The position numbers and the translations under genes were made by a program. The notes below the pieces were generated by a model, which was given only the letters and a program-made list of their open reading frames with translations, was not told the DNA's origin and did not search any database. Shown here piece after piece: positions 1-5,151 of a stretch of DNA of 5,151 nucleotides; positions within the stretch are counted from its first letter, which is position 1; each line of letters starts with the position of its first letter. This stretch comes from an uncultured Ruminococcus sp. (lineage in GTDB: Bacteria > Bacillota > Clostridia > Oscillospirales > Acutalibacteraceae): the NCBI GenBank assembly GCA_902772755.1, contig CACYCD010000197.1:1-5151 (forward strand), in the 5' to 3' direction.

Positions 1-102
1 CAGGCACACCGAGTCGGCACCGCCCGACAGAGCAACGATAATATTATCTCCGTTTTTGCACATTCCATACTTGATAACAGCTTCCTCTATAAGGTTATCC
101 AT
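1..102 (-). CDS. tilS: tRNA(Ile)-lysidine synthetase TilS, N-terminal fragment (runs off the left edge)
   Basis: Only the first 34 codons lie in the window. The fragment starts MDNLIEEAVIKYGM and ends in SGGADS (residues 26-31), the pyrophosphatase loop of N-type ATP pyrophosphatases. An amphipathic leader of about 25 residues before SGGxDS is typical of TilS. Family knowledge: TilS uses ATP to attach lysine to C34 of the CAU-anticodon tRNA-Ile, so that it reads AUA and not AUG; it is usually essential and cytoplasmic. The ATG lies inside the end of dnaB in another frame: ATGGATAA holds both this start and the dnaB stop, an 8-base overlap. Upstream there is only a weak GGAAAA-like Shine-Dalgarno, so translation probably depends on ribosomes finishing dnaB. 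Other PP-loop enzymes such as TtcA remain possible because the domains that separate them are out of view, but the leader and the position after dnaB favour TilS. Confidence 0.8.
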   Translation of the reverse strand, partial: MDNLIEEAVIKYGMCKNGDNIIVALSGGADSVCL

Positions 103-1462
103 AATTATTTTCCAAGGCTGTAAACCTCATAAACTCACCCTGCCAGTGGAGCTTTACCACATTTGTTTCGCCGTGACGGTTTTTTGCCACCATACACTCA
201 GCGGAGTTGAGGTCTACCTCTGCATTCGCTTCTTCCCCGTCCTTAGACGCATAGTAGCCCTCTCTGTAGAGAAACAGCACAATATCTGCGTCCTGCTCAA
301 TAGAACCCGAATCTCTGAGGTCGGAGAGCATCGGCTTGTGGTCGGGACGCTGTTCCGAGGCACGGGAAAGCTGTGACAGGCAAATTACGGGGACGTTGAG
401 ATCCTTTGCCATAATTTTGAGATTTCTCGTTATCTCCGAAATTTCCTGAACACGGTTGTTTATCTGCTTTGCGGAGCTCATCAGCTGGAGGTAGTCAATG
501 ATAACAAGGTCAACTCCCCTGAGTCGTCTGAGCTTCGCCTTCATCTCAGGCACGGTGATGCCGGAGGTCTCGTCAAGATATATCTCCGTTTTTGCAAGCA
601 CATCGCTGGCGGACACTATCCGCTGCCACTCCTCCTCATTCAACGCACCTGTCCTCAGCTTAACTCCGCCGACAAGTGCTTCAACCGAGAGCAGACGGGA
701 GGAAAGCTGTTCCTTGGTCATTTCAAGTGAGAAAAACGCAACACGCTTCTTGCCCTGAACGGCAACGCTCCTTGCGATATTGAGGGCGAAGGAGGTTTTT
801 CCCATACCGGGACGGGCTGCAAGCAGGATAAGGTCAGAGCGGTTGAGACCCGTAATAACGGTATCAAGCGACTTTATGCCCGTTGACGTGGGCTTGAAAT
901 CCTCGTCATCTCTGTTGAGCTTGTCCAGTCGGTCAAAGGTCTGATAGATGACCTTGTCTATCCTTTCCAGACCGTCAATGCTTTTGCCCTGACGAATGTC
1001 GTATATCTTCTGCTCGGCGGCATCTATCAGCTTTTCGGGATTTTCGGGAGCGTCCGATGCCATTTCTATAATTTCTCTTGCGGCGGTTATCAGCCGTCTG
1101 AGGCTGTATTTATCCCTGACAGCCGCCGCATAAACCTCTACATTTGAGATAGAGGGGCAGTTTGCGGCAAGGTTGACAAGGTAGTTCTTGGTTTCCGCCT
1201 CGTTAAAGCCGGGGTCGGCACGCAGGCTCTCCAGTACAGTGACAACATCTATCGGGCGTGACTCAGTGAACATAGCCAGCATATTTGCATAGATAGTCTT
1301 GTGCACGCTCTGAAAGAAGTAGTCGGGTGAGGGCAGATAGCCCATTACCCTGTCAAGGCAGGAGGAATCCATTATCAACGCACCCAGCACCGCCTGCTCC
1401 GCCTCGGGGCTGTAGGGCTGGGAGGAATATTCATAGCTGCCGCTTACATTAACATCTGCCAT
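95..1462 (-). CDS. dnaB: Replicative DNA helicase DnaB (DnaC in Bacillus nomenclature)
   Basis: Complete 455-residue protein, the usual length for DnaB. Family role: a homohexameric ring that encircles single-stranded DNA at the fork, unwinds duplex with ATP and recruits primase. The N-terminal helical domain (about 17-120; PYSPEAEQAVLGALI at 16-30) is followed by a linker and the RecA-like motor. Visible motor motifs are Walker A ARPGMGKTS (216-224, Lys222), SLEM with the probable catalytic Glu247, Walker B VIIDYLQL (320-327, Asp323), SQLSR (363-367), DSGSIEQDAD (384-393), and KNRHG (427-431), whose Lys427/Arg429 match the trans-acting finger. No intein interrupts it, although DnaB is a common intein host. 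The ATG lies 8 bases after the rplI stop. The best Shine-Dalgarno, AGAGG, sits 13 bases upstream inside rplI and is rather distant, which fits coupled translation. The 3' end overlaps tilS. Confidence 0.98.
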   Translation of the reverse strand: MADVNVSGSYEYSSQPYSPEAEQAVLGALIMDSSCLDRVMGYLPSPDYFFQSVHKTIYANMLAMFTESRPIDVVTVLESLRADPGFNEAETKNYLVNLAANCPSISNVEVYAAAVRDKYSLRRLITAAREIIEMASDAPENPEKLIDAAEQKIYDIRQGKSIDGLERIDKVIYQTFDRLDKLNRDDEDFKPTSTGIKSLDTVITGLNRSDLILLAARPGMGKTSFALNIARSVAVQGKKRVAFFSLEMTKEQLSSRLLSVEALVGGVKLRTGALNEEEWQRIVSASDVLAKTEIYLDETSGITVPEMKAKLRRLRGVDLVIIDYLQLMSSAKQINNRVQEISEITRNLKIMAKDLNVPVICLSQLSRASEQRPDHKPMLSDLRDSGSIEQDADIVLFLYREGYYASKDGEEANAEVDLNSAECMVAKNRHGETNVVKLHWQGEFMRFTALENNYG

Positions 1463-1470
1463 AATATGTC

Positions 1471-1917
1471 TTATGCCTCTGAAACCTTGACCTTGATGCT
1501 TGCGGTTATGCCGTTGTAGAGCTTAACGGTGGCATTGTAGGTGCCAAAGGATTTTATATCCGAATCAAGAGTTACCTTCCTCTTGTCAACGGGAATACTG
1601 AAGCGTGTCTGTATCTCCCTTGCGACCTCCTTTGAGGTGACTGAGCCAAAGAGTCTGCCGTTTGAGCCTGCCTTGGCAGTCATTTCAAGTATCTGACCCT
1701 CCAGCTTTTCCTTGGCGGCATTTGCCTGCTTTACCTGTGTATCGATCTTGAACTGCTTACTGCTCTCGGCGTTCTTGAACTCGTTCATAGCCTTGCTGTC
1801 CGCTTCGGCTGCCAGTCCTCTCGGGAAGAGGTAGTTTCTTGCGTAGCCGTCAGAGGTATCGACAAGCTCACCCTTCTTTCCAAGCTTTTTGATATCCTGT
1901 TTGAGTATGACCTTCAT
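1471..1917 (-). CDS. rplI: 50S ribosomal protein L9 (bL9)
   Basis: Complete 148-residue protein, the normal bL9 length. Family role: it binds 23S rRNA near the base of the L1 stalk and reaches out from the 50S subunit, helping reading-frame maintenance. The N-terminal domain is clear ([17 protein letters not shown], then [14 protein letters not shown] at about 23-36, the core of the L9 signature). A central lysine- and alanine-rich helix (about 40-80) joins it to the C-terminal rRNA-binding domain, recognised by [13 protein letters not shown] (about 87-99). Residue 21 is Thr where the family pattern usually has Val, a small variation. The start follows an AGGAG ribosome binding site with a 9-base spacer. 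The gene lies 12 bases after gdpP and 8 bases before dnaB, the gdpP-rplI-dnaB order widely kept in Firmicutes. Confidence 0.98.
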   Translation of the reverse strand: MKVILKQDIKKLGKKGELVDTSDGYARNYLFPRGLAAEADSKAMNEFKNAESSKQFKIDTQVKQANAAKEKLEGQILEMTAKAGSNGRLFGSVTSKEVAREIQTRFSIPVDKRKVTLDSDIKSFGTYNATVKLYNGITASIKVKVSEA

Positions 1918-1926
1918 AATCCCATT

Positions 1927-1931
1927 CTCCT
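1927..1931 (-). promoter_or_regulatory. Shine-Dalgarno of rplI, overlapping the gdpP stop codon
   Basis: On the minus strand the bases read ATAGGAG. The TAG is the gdpP stop (1932-1930) and AGGAG is the rplI ribosome binding site, 9 bases before the rplI ATG. The terminating gdpP ribosome therefore covers the rplI site, which suggests coupling, though the site is also strong enough for independent initiation. Confidence 0.85.
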
Positions 1932-3873
1932 ATGTTTCGTATTTTTTTATTGCATCCACAAGTCTTAACTCCGCTTCCTCCATATCGGCAAGCTCCATCT
2001 GGCAGGCTGCCATTGTGAGGTGACCGCCGCCGCCCAGCTCTTCCATTATCAGCTGAACATTGACCTTGCCGTAGCTTCTGGCGGATATCCCAATGTGGGT
2101 GCTGTCTATCCTGTATATTACAAACGAAGCGTGCACGCCCACAACGCCCAGCAGCTCATCTGCCGCCTGTGAGGACACGATCCTGATATTATCCAATTCT
2201 CTGTTTACTATTGAAATGGCATTGTAGCCGATTATTTTTGCGTGAGAAACTATGCGTGCCTTCTCTCGGTACTCGTCTATCTTTCCAGAGAACAGTCGCT
2301 TTACCTCTATGGTATCCGCACCCTTCTCCTTTAGGTAGGCTGCCGCCTCAAAGGTTCTCACACCTGTTTTTATGACAAAATTTTTGGTGTCAAGCATAAT
2401 ACCCGACAGCAGAGCCTCGGAGTCCAGCTTGGACACGGCTGAATCCCCCATATAGCCCAACAGCTCCGTGACCATCTCACAGGCGGAGGAGGCAGTCGGC
2501 TCGTGGAAGAAGATCAGTGCATTGCTGATAAAGTTCACCATTTTTCTGTGGTGGTCTATGACGATCACCTTTTTGCACCGTTCATAGATATCACTGCTTT
2601 CGACAAAGGAGCTGATATGGGTGTCAAGGATAATAAGCAGTGTCTTATCCCCCACCTTCTTGACGGCTTCCATCGGAGGCACGAACATCTCCGTGCCGTT
2701 TTCTTCTACACATTCATCTATCAGCAGTCCTGCAAGTGTAGTAGTCCTGTCGCAGGCGATGATGCAGTCCTTGCCGAGCTTCTTTTTTATCACGCTGTAC
2801 ATACCCACAGCCGCACCCACACAGTCCAGGTCGCTGTAGCGGTGTCCCATCAAAATGACGTTTGAAGCCTTGTTTATCTCGCCCAGTATGTTGAGGGCAA
2901 CGCTTCTGGTTTTCACCTTACTGCGTTTTTCAACACCCTTGGAAACACCGCCGTAAAATCGGTACTCGCCTTCGATATACAGTGCCGCCTGATCTCCGCC
3001 CCTGCCGAGTGCCATTTCAAGAGCTTTGCGGGCTTCAAGGTCGTTTTCCTTGAGCTTGTCGCCACCCTTGGAAACGCCTATTGAAACAGTGGCGGATCTG
3101 CCGTTGAGCTTTATCCCCCTGATCTTTTCAAGAATCGGGAACTTGCTTGCGATTATTTCATTCAGTGACTGCTCCTCAAATATCAGCATATACCTCGTTG
3201 AGGTCAGGCGGTAACACAGTGCATCGTAGTCATTCGCCCAGCTTTGTATCACCTTGTCAACGCCGAGGACGATCTCGCCCTCGATCTCTCCGTCGGAGTC
3301 GCTGTCAAAATCATCTGCATTGTCAAAGTATACCAGTGCGACACAGGGCTTCTTGTTCTTGTAGTCACGCTCTATACTTCTGTAATAGGTGTCGTCAATA
3401 AAGTACAGTATAAACGAGGTATCGGCAGCCGAGCCGAAGATGCGGTAATCCTTTCCCGAAATACGGCGTTTGACAGGCTTGTGGGAGACGTACTCACGCA
3501 GGTTAGTTCCGTCATCAAAGAAGCTCAGCTTGTTGCCCACAGGGTCCTTGCCGTCACACACATCATTCACAAAGCACTGATTGCACCAGATTATGTCGTC
3601 AAACGGACCCAGCAGTACCACGGGAAAAAGAAAATTTTCAAGATATGTATTGTCGTCCCCGTAGATAAGCTCCGAGCTGTTTTTGATTATCTGCCGTATA
3701 TAGGAGCGGAATTTGATATGCGATATCATTACAAACAGCAAAGCTCCCACCGAGGCGGCAAACTCAATTATTGAAAGGTAGGGATTGTACCTTGCGGAAA
3801 TTACGGACATACCAATAAGCAATACCGCCAGGGTAATAAAAATCAGCGTAAGCCTTGATTTTCGGTTGTTCAA
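1930..3873 (-). CDS. gdpP: GdpP-type cyclic-di-AMP phosphodiesterase (membrane PAS-GGDEF-DHH/DHHA1 protein)
   Basis: Complete 647-residue protein, close to the roughly 655 residues of known GdpP. Family role: a membrane enzyme that hydrolyses c-di-AMP to pApA, affecting potassium and osmolyte balance, wall stress and beta-lactam tolerance. Two hydrophobic helices (about 9-27 and 32-52) anchor it. A PAS-like region follows (about 75-165), then a degenerate GGDEF domain (about 175-305) whose signature site reads TSTRY (224-228), and a short linker ending near RFYGG (305-309). The DHH domain has a full catalytic set: GHRYSDLD (343-350; His344, Asp348, Asp350), Asp417, DHH (440-442) and Asp495 in LDTKNF. 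DHHA1 ends with GGGGH (614-618). It should therefore be an active phosphodiesterase but not a cyclase. The start is TTG, chosen because a near-perfect Shine-Dalgarno lies 7 bases upstream and the hydrophobic N-terminus follows at once. Oddities are CxxC-x5-C in the PAS region and an acidic stretch at 184-200. Confidence 0.95.
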   Translation of the reverse strand: MNNRKSRLTLIFITLAVLLIGMSVISARYNPYLSIIEFAASVGALLFVMISHIKFRSYIRQIIKNSSELIYGDDNTYLENFLFPVVLLGPFDDIIWCNQCFVNDVCDGKDPVGNKLSFFDDGTNLREYVSHKPVKRRISGKDYRIFGSAADTSFILYFIDDTYYRSIERDYKNKKPCVALVYFDNADDFDSDSDGEIEGEIVLGVDKVIQSWANDYDALCYRLTSTRYMLIFEEQSLNEIIASKFPILEKIRGIKLNGRSATVSIGVSKGGDKLKENDLEARKALEMALGRGGDQAALYIEGEYRFYGGVSKGVEKRSKVKTRSVALNILGEINKASNVILMGHRYSDLDCVGAAVGMYSVIKKKLGKDCIIACDRTTTLAGLLIDECVEENGTEMFVPPMEAVKKVGDKTLLIILDTHISSFVESSDIYERCKKVIVIDHHRKMVNFISNALIFFHEPTASSACEMVTELLGYMGDSAVSKLDSEALLSGIMLDTKNFVIKTGVRTFEAAAYLKEKGADTIEVKRLFSGKIDEYREKARIVSHAKIIGYNAISIVNRELDNIRIVSSQAADELLGVVGVHASFVIYRIDSTHIGISARSYGKVNVQLIMEELGGGGHLTMAACQMELADMEEAELRLVDAIKKYET

Positions 3874-3878
3874 ATCCC

Positions 3879-3888
3879 CACCTCCTTA
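3879..3888 (-). promoter_or_regulatory. Very strong Shine-Dalgarno deciding the TTG start of gdpP
   Basis: The minus strand reads TAAGGAGGTG, ten consecutive bases that pair with the 3' end of 16S rRNA. A 7-base spacer (TGGGGAT) separates the GGAGG core from TTG at 3873-3871. No ATG or GTG competes at this distance, so the site fixes the start of gdpP. Confidence 0.9.
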
Positions 3889-3896
3889 AACTATAT

Positions 3897-3927
3897 ATTA
3901 TAATTAAACTTCCATCAGTATCGGCAA
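3897..3927 (-). promoter_or_regulatory. Weak candidate sigma-A promoter before gdpP
   Basis: A perfect TATAAT (3902-3897) lies in the AT-rich gap between rnj and gdpP. The best -35 partner is TTGCCG (3927-3922), a 4 of 6 match inside the rnj 3' end, with a long 19-base spacer. There is no TG extension. A transcript would start near 3890 and have a leader of only about 17 bases. The -10 match may be chance in an AT-rich gap, so an operon promoter upstream of rnj remains the default view. Confidence 0.2.
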
Positions 3928-5151
3928 GATCATCGGACTTCTGCCGGTCTTGTCCAGAATGAGCTTTGATACGTCATCCTTTATGCGGTTTTTGATGATG
4001 CCCCACTCGTGAATATTGTTCTCACAGCAGTCATTGAGTACGGCTCTTGACTTGCTCTTGACTCCGTTCATCAGTTCTTCGCTCTCTCTGACGTATACAA
4101 ATCCTCTTGAAACAATGTCGGGTCCCGAAATAACGTGACCGTCATACACATCAAGCGAGGCAACAATGATGATAAGTCCGTCCTGTCCCAGGTGCTTTCT
4201 GTCACGCAGGACTATGCTTCCCACATCGCCTACGCCGAAGCCGTCAACAAATACCTTGCCTGCCTGCACCCTCGGCAGCTCCTTCAAGTGATCCTCATGA
4301 AGCTCCAAGCAGGTGCCTATGTCGGCGATGAAGGTGTTCTTCTTGTCGATTCCGAGAGAAAGTGCGATATTCTGACTTTTTCTCAGGTGCTTCTGCTCAC
4401 CGTGAACGGGAATGTAGTACTTTGGCTTGACAAGGCTTGTGATTATTTTCAGCTCCTCTGCACAGGCGTGACCCGAAACGTGGACCTCGTACATTGACTC
4501 ATAAACCACATCACAGCCCTTTTTGAGAAGCTCGTCTACCACGTTGCCTACAGATTTCTCATTGCCGGGAATCGGATTTGCGGAAATTATGATAAAATCC
4601 CCCACTCCCACGGTGATCTTCCTGTGGTCGGAATATGCCATTCTGGTAAGAGCGGACATAGGCTCGCCCTGTGAGCCGGTGGTGACCAGCACTATCTGCT
4701 CAGGCGTGTACTGCGAGAGTGCGTCAAGGTCAATAATCACGTTGTCGGGAACGTCCATATATCCCAAACTCTTAGCCACACGGGTGTAGTTTATCATACT
4801 TCTGCCCGAGAAAGCCACCTTGCGGTTAAACTTGACGGCACAGTTGATTATCTGCTGTATGCGGTTCACATTGCTGGCAAAGGTAGCAATGATGATACGT
4901 TTTTTATCAGCCTTCTGGAACAGCTTTTCAAAGCTGTCATAGACGGTATGCTCAGTGGGGGTGTAGCCCTCTCGTGAAGCATTGGTAGAGTCCGAAAACA
5001 GAGCAAGCACACCCTTGTCGCCCAGACGTGCGAAGCGGTTAAGGTCAATCATACCGCCCAGCATAGGTGTAAAATCTATCTTGAAATCACCCGTGTGAAC
5101 GATCGTTCCGCCGGGTGTGTGCAGGGCAATAGCCACCGCATCGGGAATTGA
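3904..5151 (-). CDS. rnj: Ribonuclease J, C-terminal 415 residues (5' end beyond the right edge)
   Basis: The reading frame is open to the window edge and begins SIPDAVAIALHTPGG, an internal RNase J segment, so the GTG at 5136 is not a real start. Compared with the usual 555 or so residues, about 140 are missing, including the HxHxDH zinc motif; the conserved metal-binding His that normally precedes SIPD falls just outside. Seen here, in fragment numbering: GDFK (21-24; Asp22 metal ligand), SDSTNA (53-58), the beta-CASP region with ATFASNVNRIQQ (89-100) and TTGSQGEP (157-164), HVSGH (224-228), PVHGE (248-252; His250 ligand), then the C-terminal domain ending RSPMILPILMEV. Family role: a zinc metallo-beta-lactamase-fold enzyme with endonuclease and 5'-3' exonuclease activity in mRNA decay and rRNA maturation. 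Whether this is a J1 or J2 paralogue cannot be told. gdpP follows after 30 bases with no terminator. Confidence 0.96.
   Translation of the reverse strand, partial: SIPDAVAIALHTPGGTIVHTGDFKIDFTPMLGGMIDLNRFARLGDKGVLALFSDSTNASREGYTPTEHTVYDSFEKLFQKADKKRIIIATFASNVNRIQQIINCAVKFNRKVAFSGRSMINYTRVAKSLGYMDVPDNVIIDLDALSQYTPEQIVLVTTGSQGEPMSALTRMAYSDHRKITVGVGDFIIISANPIPGNEKSVGNVVDELLKKGCDVVYESMYEVHVSGHACAEELKIITSLVKPKYYIPVHGEQKHLRKSQNIALSLGIDKKNTFIADIGTCLELHEDHLKELPRVQAGKVFVDGFGVGDVGSIVLRDRKHLGQDGLIIIVASLDVYDGHVISGPDIVSRGFVYVRESEELMNGVKSKSRAVLNDCCENNIHEWGIIKNRIKDDVSKLILDKTGRSPMILPILMEV

Noticed and set aside
56..376. 106-codon plus-strand open frame over the tilS/dnaB junction
   Set aside because: It is antisense to the well-conserved DnaB C-terminus and to the TilS start, with no domain or ribosome binding site; a shadow frame.
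45..596. A 16-base exact repeat (45-60 and 581-596) shared by tilS and dnaB
   Set aside because: The copies are read in different frames, do not extend by even one base, and have no further copies that I noticed; each encodes ordinary residues of its protein, so chance is the simplest reading.
95..1462. Possible intein in dnaB
   Set aside because: The Walker A, Walker B and later motifs run at normal spacing and the length is 455 residues, so nothing is inserted.
3244..3774. 176-codon open frame on the plus strand, antisense to gdpP
   Set aside because: It lies wholly inside gdpP, starts at TTG without a clear ribosome binding site, and its protein has no recognisable domain. The frame opposite has strong domain support.
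4135..4497. 120-codon plus-strand open frame antisense to rnj
   Set aside because: It overlaps the conserved beta-CASP and C-terminal regions of RNase J and has no recognisable protein features.
5134..5136. GTG as the start codon of rnj
   Set aside because: The frame stays open to the window edge and the upstream codons give SIPDA, conserved inside RNase J. The true start is outside the window.

Overview
This 5.15 kb window is a dense, unidirectional housekeeping block. All genes are on the minus strand, and in transcription order (right to left) they are: ribonuclease J (5' end beyond the right edge), a GdpP-type cyclic-di-AMP phosphodiesterase, ribosomal protein L9, the replicative helicase DnaB, and the first 34 codons of a PP-loop ATPase that is very probably tRNA-Ile lysidine synthetase TilS. 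The protein types (RNase J, the membrane PAS-GGDEF-DHH/DHHA1 enzyme, the gdpP-rplI-dnaB order) point to a Firmicute. The order rnj-gdpP-rplI-dnaB-tilS and the base composition, near 50% G+C by eye, fit a gut clostridium of the Ruminococcus/Oscillospiraceae kind. That placement is an inference from gene order and protein style, not from a search.

Layout: rnj occupies 3904-5151. A 30-base AT-rich gap holds a very strong ribosome binding site and perhaps a weak promoter. gdpP follows (1930-3873) from a TTG start. rplI (1471-1917) begins 12 bases after the gdpP stop, and its Shine-Dalgarno overlaps that stop. dnaB (95-1462) starts 8 bases after the rplI stop, and tilS (1-102) overlaps the end of dnaB by 8 bases. 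No gap exceeds 30 bases, and I saw no terminator, RNA gene, mobile element, CRISPR array or repeat family. The layout suggests a single transcript with coupled translation.

Together the genes cover RNA turnover, second-messenger control, ribosome structure, replication-fork unwinding and tRNA decoding. They share growth-linked expression rather than a pathway. I do not see a new biological system here. The points most worth a second look are a cysteine cluster and an acidic stretch in GdpP, the TTG start of gdpP, and the tight junctions between genes.
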